NCBI GenBank assembly: GCA_025808875.1
Contig: CP075528.1
Span: 4,400,473-4,464,472, forward strand
Length of the DNA: 64,000 bases
DNA from: Enhydrobacter sp.
Lineage (GTDB): Bacteria > Pseudomonadota > Alphaproteobacteria > Reyranellales > Reyranellaceae
Direction: 5' to 3'
Position numbers and translations under genes: made by a program. Each line of letters starts with the position of its first letter. The stretch's first letter is position 1. Shown here piece after piece: positions 43,240-51,588 of the stretch. Under the pieces are notes generated by a model. It saw only the letters and a list, made by a program, of their open reading frames with translations, did not search any database and was not told where the DNA came from.

Positions 43240-43524
43240 TCAGGGGTAGGGTGTCCACTTGTTGGTGGCGGTGTTGTAGCGCAGCAGAGTGGCCCTGCTG
43301 CCCGCCTGCACGACCATGTAGGCCGCGCCGTTGGCGCAATCGGCGACGATGGTGCCGTCCGCATTGCGCACGGCGCGGGTCACCTGGCCGCACGGCGCCT
43401 TGTTCGCGAGGATGGCGTCGGTCGCGACTTTTTGCGCTGCCGCGTCCGACGCCGGCTGGGAGAAAGCGGCGGCAGATGCCAGCGACAGGGACAGCAGAAA
43501 AGCGACGGATCGGCGAAGCGGCAT
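43240..43524 (-). CDS. Small secreted protein
   Basis: A 94-residue protein with signal peptide (MPLRRSVAFLLSLSLASAAAFSQ). The mature part has a Cys pair (APCGQVTRAV; VADCANG) and the closing WTPYP. No domain was recognised. It lies 16 bp downstream of the adaptor-protein orientation group but on its own, converging with the exonuclease gene. Confidence 0.6.
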   Translation of the reverse strand: MPLRRSVAFLLSLSLASAAAFSQPASDAAAQKVATDAILANKAPCGQVTRAVRNADGTIVADCANGAAYMVVQAGSRATLLRYNTATNKWTPYP

Positions 43525-43540
43525 GGCGCCAGTCTATCAC

Positions 43541-44620
43541 CTAGGGTTGGGCGTTGGCAGAGGCCGTCCGCCCGCCGAACATCTGCTGGGCCACCGACGA
43601 CAGGCTACGCTCGCGCTCGGTGTCGATGCTGACCGACGCCGTCATGCCGGCGCGCAGCGGCGGCTCGCCGACATGCGGCAGAAGCCTGAGCCTGACTGGC
43701 AGGCGCTGCACCACCTTGACCCAGTTTCCACTCGCGTTCTGCGGCGGCAGGATGGCGAACTCCGCGCCGGTCGCCGGGCTCACGCTCTCGACCAGCGCCT
43801 CCCAGACCGTGTCGGGATAGCCGTCGAGCACCACCCGGGCCTTCTGCCCGACCCGGACATGGGTGAGGTCGGTCTCCTTGAAATTGGCCTCGATCCAGGG
43901 CCGGCTCGTGACGACCAGGGCGAAGAGCGGCGTCGCCGCGCGCACCTGCTCGCCGCGCTGCAGCCGCATGTTGACCACGATGCCGTCGACCGGGGCGCGG
44001 ATGCTGGTGCGCGACAGGTCGAGTGCGGCGCGCTCGCGGGCGGCGATCTTCTCGCGCACCAGCGGATGGTCCTCGGCCGCGAGGTCCGGATTGCCGTTCA
44101 GGGCCGTCAGCACGCGGCGCTGTTTCTCGCGCACCGAGGTGACGCGGTCGGCCGCCGCACGGGCCTCGTTTTGCACTTCCTCCAGCTTGCTCGCCGAGGC
44201 GATGCCCTTGGTCGCCAGCTCCTGCTGGCGCTCGTATTGCCTGCGGAAATAGACGGCGCGCGCCTCGGCGTCGGCCAGTTCGGCCGTGGCCTCGCGCCAG
44301 GTGGCGCGCAGGGTCTCGACCTGGGTGCGCGCCGCGTCGAGCTCGGCCTCGATGCTGTCGAGCGCCAGCCGGAACGGCCGCGGCTCGATGGTGAGAAGCT
44401 GCTCGCCGGCCTGCACGGTCTGGTGGTCGTGCACCAGCACGCGGCGCACCTGCCCGGAGACTTCGGGCGCGATCTGCACGATGTGCGCCTTCACGTAGGC
44501 GTTCTCGGTCGAGACATGGCGTCCGCCCGACAGCCACCACCAGACGCCGCCCACGACCGCCACCACGGGAACGACGACCAGCAGCACCAGCCGCTGCAGG
44601 CCGAGCCGACCGCCCCTCAT
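43541..44620 (-). CDS. HlyD/EmrA-family membrane fusion protein
   Basis: A 359-residue periplasmic adaptor anchored by one N-terminal helix (about residues 11-28). The YVKAHIVQIAPEVSGQVRRVLVHDHQTVQAGEQLL half-motif, a long coiled coil (about 80-200) and the returning TSIRAPVDGIVVNMRLQRGEQV half-motif define the EmrA group. It works with an MFS exporter and TolC. Its start overlaps the MarR gene by 4 bp (ATGA), and the partner EmrB-type transporter is divergent at 45152, so the pump halves are made from two transcripts flanking one operator. Confidence 0.9.
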   Translation of the reverse strand: MRGGRLGLQRLVLLVVVPVVAVVGGVWWWLSGGRHVSTENAYVKAHIVQIAPEVSGQVRRVLVHDHQTVQAGEQLLTIEPRPFRLALDSIEAELDAARTQVETLRATWREATAELADAEARAVYFRRQYERQQELATKGIASASKLEEVQNEARAAADRVTSVREKQRRVLTALNGNPDLAAEDHPLVREKIAARERAALDLSRTSIRAPVDGIVVNMRLQRGEQVRAATPLFALVVTSRPWIEANFKETDLTHVRVGQKARVVLDGYPDTVWEALVESVSPATGAEFAILPPQNASGNWVKVVQRLPVRLRLLPHVGEPPLRAGMTASVSIDTERERSLSSVAQQMFGGRTASANAQP

Positions 44621-45102
44621 GCCGCCCTCGCCCGGCGCGGACGCGGCGCGGGATCGGCGCCCTCGCCGCCGGCGATCTCCTGCAGTCGTTCCTTGACCCG
44701 CGCGGCAAGCCGCGTGAACTGCGCGCGCTCGCCCAGCGACAGCGAGCCCAGCGCGTCGTCGACCGTGCCTTCGGCGCGCTTCCACAGCCGGGCATGCACG
44801 CGCCGCGCCTCGGCGGTGAGGTAGAGGCGCCAGACCCGGCGATCGACGCCGTCGGCGCGCCGCTCCAGCCAGCCGCCCTTCTCCATGCGGTCGATCATGC
44901 GGCCGGCGCTGGCGCGATCGATCTCGAGCATCTCGGCGAGCTCGCTCTGGCTGGCGCCGGGCCGGCGGTAGAGCCGGGTCAGCATCAGCCACTGCGCGCG
45001 CGTCAGCCCCATCTCGCGCACCCGCCGGTCGAACACCGTGCGCATGAGACGGGCGACGTCGCTCAGCACGTAGCCGATGTAGTTGTCGTCCTCCGGACCC
45101 AC
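44617..45102 (-). CDS. MarR-family repressor of the EmrAB-type pump
   Basis: A 161-residue winged-helix regulator. MGLTRAQWLMLTRLYRRPGASQSELAEMLEIDRASAGRMIDRMEKGGWLERR is the DNA-binding core, and the wing is GVDRRVWRLYLT. It is the first gene of a two-gene operon with the EmrA-like adaptor. The divergent spacer to the MFS gene (49 bp) contains a 20-bp near-palindrome that is the likely binding site, so it probably represses both sides and is relieved by a drug or phenolic ligand. The C-terminal tail is Arg/Pro-rich. Confidence 0.92.
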   Translation of the reverse strand: MGPEDDNYIGYVLSDVARLMRTVFDRRVREMGLTRAQWLMLTRLYRRPGASQSELAEMLEIDRASAGRMIDRMEKGGWLERRADGVDRRVWRLYLTAEARRVHARLWKRAEGTVDDALGSLSLGERAQFTRLAARVKERLQEIAGGEGADPAPRPRRARAA

Positions 45103-45121
45103 CCGGACCCCTCTTCCTGAA

Positions 45122-45141
45122 ATTGTTGTCTAGGCTACAAT
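45122..45141. promoter_or_regulatory. MarR operator between the adaptor/regulator and MFS genes
   Basis: ATTGTTGTCTAGGCTACAAT is a 20-bp inverted repeat in which 8 of 10 symmetric positions match; the outer arms ATTGT/ACAAT are perfect. It lies 20 bp from the marR start codon and 10 bp from the MFS start codon. MarR proteins commonly bind such 16-20-bp palindromes in divergent spacers. Confidence 0.65.
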
Positions 45142-45151
45142 AGACTGGTCC

Positions 45152-46684
45152 ATGTCTTCAAGCACCCCCGCCGCGACGATTCCCGAGCCCGCCGAGCCGA
45201 CGGTGGCGCGCCGCGTCCTCATCCTGGTCATGGTCGTGCTGGGCTCGACCCTGTACGCCACCACCCTGCTGATCGCCTCGACCCTGCTGCCCCAGATGCA
45301 GGGCACCATGTCGGCCACCCAGGACGAGATCGCCTGGGTCATGACCTTCAACATCCTGGCGACCGCGGTGGCGACGCCGATGACTGGCTGGCTGGTGGCG
45401 CAGTTCGGCCGGCGCGAGACCATGACCTGGTCGGTGCTGCTGTTCACCATAACGACCTTCCTGTGCGGCCAGGCCGATTCGCTCGAGACCCTGATCCTGT
45501 GGCGCGTCCTGCAGGGCGCGCTCGGCGCGCCGGTGATCCCGCTCTCCCAGACCATCCTGCTCGACACCTTCCCCAAGCGGCAGCAGGGGCTGGTCACCTC
45601 GATCTTCGGCATGGCCGTGGTGATCGGGCCGGTAATCGGCCCGACGCTCGGCGGCATGCTGTCGGAGATCTACAGCTGGCGCTGGGCCTTCTACATGATC
45701 GTGCCGGTCGGATTGATCTCCTTCGTCGGCCTGCGCCTGACGCTCGCGCGCGACCGGCCGAGCGGCCGCACCAGCCTCGACTGGACGGGCTTCCTCTCGC
45801 TCTCGGTCACCATCGCCTGCGTGCAGCTCGTGCTGTCGCGCGGCCAGCGGCTTGACTGGTTCGATTCGCTCGAGATCGTGCTGGAGACCTTCATCGCCGG
45901 CATCGCCTTCTGGATCTTCATCGCCCACAGCCTGACCGCGCACCGTCCGTTCCTCAACCTGCGCCTGCTGCTCGACCGCAACTACGCGCTCGGCCTGCTG
46001 CTGGTGCTGATCTACGGCATGCTGAACTTCACGCCCATGGTGCTGCTGCCGCCGCTGCTGCAGCAGCACGCCGGCTTTCCCGATGCGCTGATCGGCGAGG
46101 TCATCGCCGCGCGCGGCGTTGGCGCCACCATCGGCTTCTTCATGGCGATCTGGTTCGGCCGCGTCGACCCACGCATCGGCATCGCCTTCGGCTTCGCGCT
46201 GCAGGCGATATCCGGCCTGTGGCTGATGCAGATCGACCTCAATGTCGGCATGGACACCCTGCTCGCCAACAGCCTGGTGCAGGGCATCGCCATCGGCGTC
46301 ATCTGGGTGCCGCTCACCCTCGCCACCTTCGCCAACATGAGCCCGGCCAACCTGCCCGAGGGGACGGCGGTCTATCACCTGCTGCGCAACATCGGCTCGA
46401 GCTTCTTCATCTCGATCTGCGTCGCCGAGATCGTGCGCTCGACGGGCGCCAACTACGGCCGCCTGGTCGAGATGGTGACGCCCTACAACCGCGTGCTCGA
46501 CCTGCCCTGGGTGATGGGCCACTGGGACATCGACACAGTGCAGGGCCTGGCCAAGCTGTCGAAGGAGATCGGCCGGCAGGCGGCAATGATCGGCTACATC
46601 AACGCCTTCGGCCTCTATACGCTGGCCTCCGCCCTCGCCGTGCCGCTGATCGTGATGATCGGCCGACGCTCGCGCGGGACCTGA
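45152..46684 (+). CDS. DHA2-family MFS multidrug exporter (EmrB/QacA-like)
   Basis: A 510-residue membrane protein with about fourteen helices. WVMTFNILATAVATPMTGWLVAQFGRRE (motif A region), LQGALGAPVIPLSQTILLDTFPKRQQG and VVIGPVIGPTLGGMLSEIYSWRWAFYMIVPVG (motif C) are diagnostic of the 14-helix DHA2 drug:H+ antiporters. It should pair with the EmrA-like protein encoded divergently at 43541. Regulation by the shared MarR operator is likely. No Shine-Dalgarno is obvious. Confidence 0.92.
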   Translation: MSSSTPAATIPEPAEPTVARRVLILVMVVLGSTLYATTLLIASTLLPQMQGTMSATQDEIAWVMTFNILATAVATPMTGWLVAQFGRRETMTWSVLLFTITTFLCGQADSLETLILWRVLQGALGAPVIPLSQTILLDTFPKRQQGLVTSIFGMAVVIGPVIGPTLGGMLSEIYSWRWAFYMIVPVGLISFVGLRLTLARDRPSGRTSLDWTGFLSLSVTIACVQLVLSRGQRLDWFDSLEIVLETFIAGIAFWIFIAHSLTAHRPFLNLRLLLDRNYALGLLLVLIYGMLNFTPMVLLPPLLQQHAGFPDALIGEVIAARGVGATIGFFMAIWFGRVDPRIGIAFGFALQAISGLWLMQIDLNVGMDTLLANSLVQGIAIGVIWVPLTLATFANMSPANLPEGTAVYHLLRNIGSSFFISICVAEIVRSTGANYGRLVEMVTPYNRVLDLPWVMGHWDIDTVQGLAKLSKEIGRQAAMIGYINAFGLYTLASALAVPLIVMIGRRSRGT

Positions 46685-46724
46685 GGACGAGGGCCCCCGG
46701 GGACGGGCGGGAGGACACGACACC

Positions 46725-47627
46725 ATGACCCTGCGGCTTTCCGAGAATTTCCGCGCGCTGTTCTACGCGCCGTTCTACGCCGCCGAGGCGACGGGGCATT
46801 TCCGCGACGCCGGCATCGAGGTTGCGCTGCGTGCCTCGCCCGATCCGGCGATGGCCCAGCGCGCGCTGCTGGCCGGCGAGGTCGAGGTCATGTGGGGAGG
46901 CCCGCTGCGGGTGATGACCCACCACCACGAGGATCCGCGCTCGCCGCTGGTCTGCTTCTGCGACGTGGTGGCGCGCGATCCGTTCTTCGTCGTCGGCCGC
47001 GCGCCGCGGCCCGATTTCACCCTTGCCGACCTCACGAGGGCGACGCTCGCGACCGTGTCGGAGGTGCCGACGCCCTGGATCTGCCTGCAGGACGACCTGC
47101 GCCGCGCCGGCATCGACCCCGCCTCGGTCGAGCGCATCGCCGGCAACACCATGGCAGACAACGAAGCGGCGCTGCGCGCGGGCACGGTCGACGCGGTGCA
47201 GCTCTTCCAGCCGTTCGCCGAGCGGCTGGTGCGCTCGGGCGCGGGCCATGTCTGGTACGCCGCCGCCACGCGCGGCCTCACCGCCTACACCACCCTGACC
47301 ACGCGGCGCGACGTGCTGGCGGGCCGGCGCGACGAGCTGCTCGCCATGACCCGCGCCATGCACCGCACGCTCTGCTGGTTCGCCATGACGCAGGCCGATG
47401 ACATCGCGCGGTGCCTCGCGCCCTATTTTCCCGACGTGCCGGCCCAGCTCTTCGCGCAGTGCATCGAGCGCTATCGCGCGCTCGGCCTGTGGGCGACCGA
47501 CCCGCTGATCCGGCGCGAGGGCGTCGAGCGCCTGCATGCCGCCATGCGCGGCGCCGGCGTGCTGACCCGCGACGTGGCTTTCGAGGCCTTCGTCGACACG
47601 AGCCTCGCCGCGGAGGCGATGCGCTAG
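46725..47627 (+). CDS. NMT1/THI5-like ABC substrate-binding protein without signal peptide
   Basis: A 300-residue protein of the NitT/TauT/ThiY-like binding fold. MTLRLSENFRALFYAPFYAAEATGHFRDAGIEVAL and MAQRALLAGEVEVMWGGPLRVM are the typical N-terminal blocks (FYAPFY...A...G...). No N-terminal signal is present, which is unusual for a binding protein; it may act in the cytoplasm, as some THI5/NMT1 enzymes do, or be exported with a fused partner. No permease or ATPase genes are adjacent. Ligand unknown (thiamine precursor, sulfonate or nitrate types share this fold). Confidence 0.75.
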   Translation: MTLRLSENFRALFYAPFYAAEATGHFRDAGIEVALRASPDPAMAQRALLAGEVEVMWGGPLRVMTHHHEDPRSPLVCFCDVVARDPFFVVGRAPRPDFTLADLTRATLATVSEVPTPWICLQDDLRRAGIDPASVERIAGNTMADNEAALRAGTVDAVQLFQPFAERLVRSGAGHVWYAAATRGLTAYTTLTTRRDVLAGRRDELLAMTRAMHRTLCWFAMTQADDIARCLAPYFPDVPAQLFAQCIERYRALGLWATDPLIRREGVERLHAAMRGAGVLTRDVAFEAFVDTSLAAEAMR

Positions 47628-47680
47628 GCGCCGCCGTTGGCTATCCTGCCGTGTCCTGCAAACGGCGAAGGGAAACGACC

Positions 47681-48181
47681 ATGGCGCTGATTCTCACCTC
47701 CTCGAGCTTCAAGGATGGCGGCACGCTCGCCATGGACCACATCCTGTCGGCCGACTACGGCTTCGGCTGCTCGGGCGGCAACAAGAGCCCGCAGCTCGCC
47801 TGGAGCGGCGCGCCCGCCGGCACCAAGAGCTTCGCCGTGCATTGCTTCGATCCCGACGCGCCGACCGGCAGCGGCTTCTGGCACTGGGTCGTGGTCAACA
47901 TCCCGGCCGACGTGGGCGAGCTCGCGCTCGACGCCGGCAACCCGAAGTCGGGCCTGCTGCCGAAGGGCGCCCTGCAGACGCGCACCGATTTCGGCGCGCC
48001 GGGCTATGGCGGCCCCTGCCCGCCACCCGGCCACGGCCCGCACCGCTACCAGTTCACTCTGTTCGCCGTGAAGCAGGACAGCCTGCCGGTGCAGGCCGAC
48101 ACCTCGGCTGCCATCGTCGGCTTCAACCTGCACTTCGCCACGCTCGAGAAGGCGACGATCACCGGGACGTTCGGGCGGTAA
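47681..48181 (+). CDS. YbhB/YbcL-family PEBP-like protein
   Basis: A 166-residue phosphatidylethanolamine-binding-protein fold. KSPQLAWSGAPAGTKSFAVHCFDPDAP, FWHWVVVNIPAD and YGGPCPPPGHGPHRYQFTLFAV are the signature blocks with the conserved Asp-Pro-Asp and HxY anion-binding site. No signal peptide is seen. Bacterial members have no fixed function. The gene is followed by a strong hairpin and then 790 bp without genes. Confidence 0.92.
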   Translation: MALILTSSSFKDGGTLAMDHILSADYGFGCSGGNKSPQLAWSGAPAGTKSFAVHCFDPDAPTGSGFWHWVVVNIPADVGELALDAGNPKSGLLPKGALQTRTDFGAPGYGGPCPPPGHGPHRYQFTLFAVKQDSLPVQADTSAAIVGFNLHFATLEKATITGTFGR

Positions 48182-48194
48182 CCCGCCGTCTGCG

Positions 48195-48225
48195 GGGCAT
48201 ATGGCCAGCAGGTCGCCATATGCCC
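48195..48225. terminator. Hairpin after the PEBP gene
   Basis: GGGCATATGGC (48195-48205) and GCCATATGCCC (48215-48225) make a perfect 11-bp stem with a 9-base loop, 14 bp after the stop codon. There is no T-run; it may be a terminator or an isolated palindromic element at the edge of the repeat region. Confidence 0.5.
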
Positions 48226-48754
48226 AAAGGTATCCGCGAAGCGAACGAAGCGGGCCCCGATCGCAAGATGTCGGGGTCGCCGAATAAAATAACGAAAAGA
48301 AAACAGGCGCACTGCCAAGGCTTGTGGTTGGTCCGTGCGCCAAGGGAGACCACGCGCAGCATGTCTTGTGACACGAATCAGACAGGATTCCAGCAGCAGC
48401 GGAGTTGGCGCCGGCTGCGTGAATCCCGAGTTGCCGCATTTCAGACTTCCGTGACCTACTAGACGCGCGCAACATCGTTACAACCTGACGGTGGTTGACG
48501 GGGACGTGAGACGGTCGAAGCGGCGGTCGCCTCCAGATGTTGTGTGAGCGGACGCAGGCAGGTCTGACCGTTCGACCGCACCCGATCGTGGCGCCGGACC
48601 ACTGCGGGAATTGCGCCCCCCCAAAGCTCTCCCGTTGGCGGGCTCCGCCAAGGCGAGGAGAGGAAGAGCCGAAGGTGAAAAGGCGCATTGAGCGGGCCGC
48701 ATCTGCGGCCGGATGCTCGACCGCGCGGCTGGAAACGCCCGTCGCCTCCAGGGT

Positions 48755-48781
48755 GACGCGAATCAGACGGGCTTTTGACGG
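48755..48781. repeat. 27-bp repeat module, copy 1
   Basis: GACGCGAATC(A)GACGGG followed by a variable pair and TTGACGG; the same 27-bp length and pattern occurs at 60981-61007 with four differences. It lies about 50 bp before the 61-bp module. Confidence 0.55.
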
Positions 48782-48829
48782 TAGGCCCCTCGGGCAAGGG
48801 ACGGGGAATGCGATCGACATGGGCGCACG

Positions 48830-48890
48830 CTACGCCGGGGCGATCGCAGAATCGAATCTGGTTCACCGGGTCGGTTCGCGGCCTTGATTC
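48830..48890. repeat. 61-bp repeat module, copy 1
   Basis: Runs from CTACG to TTGATTC, containing TCTGGTTCACCGGGTCG. Copies of exactly 61 bp lie at 61253-61313 and 61390-61450. Similarity to the 61390 copy extends about 40 bp further right (ACGCGAATTCCGG, GGCGGTGAACCAC). Confidence 0.7.
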
Positions 48891-48974
48891 TCCACGCGAA
48901 TTCCGGCGGCGGTGAACCACCTCGATGTCTTCGTACCTGACGGCTTCAGCAGCGCCGCCTCGCGCTGGCCGCGA

Positions 48975-49982
48975 TCACGAATCCACCGAGAAGCCGATCT
49001 TTTTCACGATGGGCCCCCAGCGGTCGTGGCTGGTCTTGAGAAGCGTGGCCAGTTCCGCGGGCGTCGAGGACTTGGCCTCGAGTCCCATCACCGCAAGGCC
49101 ATCGACGACCGCCTTGTCGGCCAGGGCGATGCGCAGGACGGCATTGGCGCGGTCGACCACCGAAGCGGGCGTGCCGCCCGGCGCGAAGAAGCCGAACCAT
49201 TCGGTGAAGACGAGGTCCTTGTAGCCCTGCTCGGCGAAGGTCGGCACGTTCGGCGCGAAGCGGCTGCGCGCGGCGCCCGAGACGCCGAGGAAGCGGATCT
49301 TGCCGGCGTTGGCCTGCTGCGTGAACTCGCCCACCGGAGCCGAGACGGCCTGGACCTGGCCCGCGACGAGGTCCTGAACGGCCGGCGCCGAACCGCGGAA
49401 AGGCACGTGCTTCAGCTCGATGCCGGCCGCCTGGCCGAGCAGGACGCCGATGAAGTGCGGCACGGAGCCGGCGGCGGGCGAGCCGTAGTTCGCCTTGTCG
49501 GGATTGGCCTTGCACCAGGCGAGGAAGCCGGCGACGTCCTTCACGCTGTCGGGCACGGCCGGACCGACGCAGAAGCCGAAGTCGAACGTGCAGGCGAGCG
49601 TGATCGCCGTGACGTCGGTGAAGGCGTTGTAGGCCAGGTTCTTGTAGATGTGCGGATAGATCATCAGCATCGACGCCGGCGTCTGCAGGATGACGCTGCC
49701 GTCGGTCGCCGCGCCCTTCATCGCCTGGACGGCGATCTGGCCGCCCGCGCCGGGCTTGTTCTCGACGATGGCGGTCTTGGTGTAGGCCGAGCCCTTGATG
49801 CTCTCGGCGACCCGTCGGCAAAGCGTGTCCGATGTCCCGCCCGGCGGGAATCCCGTGACGAAGCGGACACTCTCCAGGGGCTGCGTTCCCTGTGCGGCGG
49901 CGCGCCCCGCATGGACTCCAAGCGCCGAAAGGGCGACGACGGCCCCGGATGCACGAACAAGATTGCGACGGCTTTGCTTCAT
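48975..49982 (-). CDS. Bug-family tripartite tricarboxylate transporter substrate-binding protein
   Basis: A 335-residue periplasmic protein. A twin-arginine-like or Sec signal (MKQSRRNLVRASGAVVALSALGVHAGRAAAQ) is followed by Bug-family blocks VRFVTGFPPGGTSDTLCRRVAE, IVENKPGAGGQIAVQAM, ANPDKANYGSPAAGSVPHFIGVLL and FRGSAPAVQDLVAGQVQ. Bug proteins bind carboxylates and other small acids; many are orphans without TctAB, as here. It is 72 bp downstream of the amidohydrolase gene on the same strand and probably supplies its substrate. SRRNLVR gives Tat-like arginines. Start ATG 49982 or 49985. Confidence 0.92.
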   Translation of the reverse strand: MKQSRRNLVRASGAVVALSALGVHAGRAAAQGTQPLESVRFVTGFPPGGTSDTLCRRVAESIKGSAYTKTAIVENKPGAGGQIAVQAMKGAATDGSVILQTPASMLMIYPHIYKNLAYNAFTDVTAITLACTFDFGFCVGPAVPDSVKDVAGFLAWCKANPDKANYGSPAAGSVPHFIGVLLGQAAGIELKHVPFRGSAPAVQDLVAGQVQAVSAPVGEFTQQANAGKIRFLGVSGAARSRFAPNVPTFAEQGYKDLVFTEWFGFFAPGGTPASVVDRANAVLRIALADKAVVDGLAVMGLEAKSSTPAELATLLKTSHDRWGPIVKKIGFSVDS

Positions 49983-50054
49983 CATGGCTTTTCCTCCCTC
50001 GTTTTTCGACAGCTCGACTCGACCGGCTCCTTCCCTTCCGTCCCTGCTCGCCCG

Positions 50055-50921
50055 TCAGGCGGAGAGCTTCAGGGCACGGACGGCATTCTCCTTCAGGATC
50101 AGCGGCTGAACTTCGGGCTTGAAGCCGGCCACCTTGAAGTCATCGATCCAGCGCTCGGGCCGGATCAGCGGATAGTCCGAGCCGAACAGCACCTTGTGAC
50201 GCAGCTGGCTGTTGGCGTACTGCACGAGCTGCGGCGGAAAGTACTTGGGCGACCAGCCCGAGAGGTCGATGTAGACGTTGGGCTTGTGCAGGCAGATCGA
50301 CAGTGCCTCGTCCTGCCACGGCCACGACGGATGGGCGAGGATGATGGTCATGTCCGGGAAGTCGACCGCCACGTCGTCGAGATGGATCGGGTTGGAGTAT
50401 TTCAGCCGCAGGCCGCCGCCACCCGGCATGCCGGTGCCGATGCCCGAGTGGCCGGTGTGGAAGATGGCGGGCAACTTGTGCCCGGCGATGATCTCGTAGA
50501 GTGGATAGGCCATGCGGTCGTTGGGGAAGAACCCCTGGACCGTCGGATGGAACTTGAAGCCCTTGATCACTCCGGCCTCGATCAGCCGGCGCGCCTCGCG
50601 CAGGCCCATCTTGCCCTTGTGCGGGTCGATGCTGGCGAACGCCAGCATGATATCGGCGTTCTCCCGCGCGGCGTCGGCGACCTCTTCGTTGGGAATGCGG
50701 CGGGCGCCGATCTCGGCTTCCGAGTCGACGGTGAACATGATCAAGCCGATCCGCCGCTCGCGGTAGTAGGCGATCGTCTCGGCGATGGTCGGCCGCTTGC
50801 CGGCCTTGAAGTACCTGCTCGCCGCCTCGTCGTAGGGCTGCCAGACCTCGTCGTGCGGCTGCCGGCACGACACTTCAGCATGCGTGTGGACGTCGATCGC
50901 CACCAGATCGTCGATCTTCAT
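50055..50921 (-). CDS. Amidohydrolase-family (Amidohydro_2) metal enzyme
   Basis: A 288-residue TIM-barrel hydrolase/decarboxylase. Metal ligands are visible as DVHTHAE (about residues 9-15), His in PAIFHTGHSG, His in IILAHPSWPWQ and Asp in LFGSDYPLI. The family includes resorcylate decarboxylase, ACMSD and lactone hydrolases, so the reaction is a hydrolysis or decarboxylation of an aromatic or cyclic acid. The Bug protein downstream and the divergent MarR regulator upstream suggest an inducible uptake-and-degradation unit. Confidence 0.87.
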   Translation of the reverse strand: MKIDDLVAIDVHTHAEVSCRQPHDEVWQPYDEAASRYFKAGKRPTIAETIAYYRERRIGLIMFTVDSEAEIGARRIPNEEVADAARENADIMLAFASIDPHKGKMGLREARRLIEAGVIKGFKFHPTVQGFFPNDRMAYPLYEIIAGHKLPAIFHTGHSGIGTGMPGGGGLRLKYSNPIHLDDVAVDFPDMTIILAHPSWPWQDEALSICLHKPNVYIDLSGWSPKYFPPQLVQYANSQLRHKVLFGSDYPLIRPERWIDDFKVAGFKPEVQPLILKENAVRALKLSA

Positions 50922-51019
50922 CGCGCCGGCTCCCGGACGGCCCTGCCGCGGCGATCAATGGCGTTTCCGACCATGGCGTCGCCTTCCCCCTCGCGACTTC
51001 CTTCCGTTGCTTCGGAAGA

Positions 51020-51046
51020 ATAATAGTTATTGAATATAACTATTAT
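51020..51046. promoter_or_regulatory. 27-bp palindromic operator upstream of the MarR gene
   Basis: ATAATAGTTAT (51020-51030) and ATAACTATTAT (51036-51046) are perfect 11-bp inverted arms around TGAAT. It is strongly AT-rich in a GC-rich genome and lies between the divergent amidohydrolase and MarR genes. Similar ATAGTTATTGAATATAACTAT-like sites are typical of MarR regulators of aromatic catabolism. Both promoters likely overlap it. Confidence 0.75.
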
Positions 51047-51116
51047 GCCGTGGTCAATGGCCGTGTCGGTGACACAAGGGACCCGGTCGCACCTGCGAAG
51101 GACGGAGAGGAACGAA

Positions 51117-51587
51117 TTGCCCGCTGCCAAACGACGGGAGAAAGGTGCGGCGACCGGAGATGCCATCGATCTGGGGCCGCTCGACGACAGCGTCGGCTAT
51201 CTGTTGCGGCGCGCCCAGATGGCGGTCTTCCAGCGCTTCTTCGACCTGTTTGCGGCATTCGACATCCGCCCCGCCCAGTACTCCGCGCTGACAGTGATCG
51301 ACCGCAATCCCGGACTGAGCCAGACCCGGCTGGCCGATACCCTCGGCATCAAGAAAGCCAATCTCGTAGCGATCATCGACACGCTCGAGGCGCGCGGCCT
51401 TGCCCGCCGCAGATCGGCCGAGAGCGATCGGCGGTCGCACGCGCTCTACCTGACGCCAAGAGGGACTGCACTCGTCGCCCGGCTGCACCGCCTGGACGCC
51501 GCTCTCGACCGGAGCATGTCGCGGACGACGAGTGAGGAGGAGCGCCGGCACCTGTGCGACGCCTTGCGACGGATCGGCTCCCAATAG
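51117..51587 (+). CDS. MarR-family transcriptional regulator
   Basis: A 156-residue regulator with the winged helix RPAQYSALTVIDRNPGLSQTRLADTLGIKKANLVAIIDTLEARGLARRR and wing SDRRSHALYLT. A TTG start at 51117 is selected because GGAGAGGA lies five bases upstream; earlier in-frame starts fall inside the palindromic operator. It most likely represses itself and the divergent amidohydrolase-Bug operon, with an aromatic acid as inducer. Confidence 0.9.
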   Translation: MPAAKRREKGAATGDAIDLGPLDDSVGYLLRRAQMAVFQRFFDLFAAFDIRPAQYSALTVIDRNPGLSQTRLADTLGIKKANLVAIIDTLEARGLARRRSAESDRRSHALYLTPRGTALVARLHRLDAALDRSMSRTTSEEERRHLCDALRRIGSQ

Positions 51588-51588
51588 G

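Larger units (their letters stand above)
48226..48974. other. Gene-free region with repeat modules and decayed sequence
   Basis: No credible coding frame: base composition is mixed, frames are short or antisense-like, and none has a ribosome-binding site with a recognisable product. The left part (48226-48480) is AT-richer. The right part holds short hairpins (TTGGCGG/CCGCCAA at about 48633-48649, GGCCGCA/TGCGGCC at about 48698-48713), a 27-bp module (48755-48781) and a 61-bp module (48830-48890) that recur in 60919-61500. Confidence 0.75.

Noticed and set aside
40221..43364. Frame of 1047 codons on the minus strand over ribA, ald and the exonuclease gene
   Set aside because: It is antisense to three well-recognised genes and has a low-complexity His/Arg/Gly product.
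48159..48374. Minus-strand frame in the gene-free region after the PEBP gene
   Set aside because: Composition is uneven, no start signal, and it spans a hairpin; no known protein is encoded.
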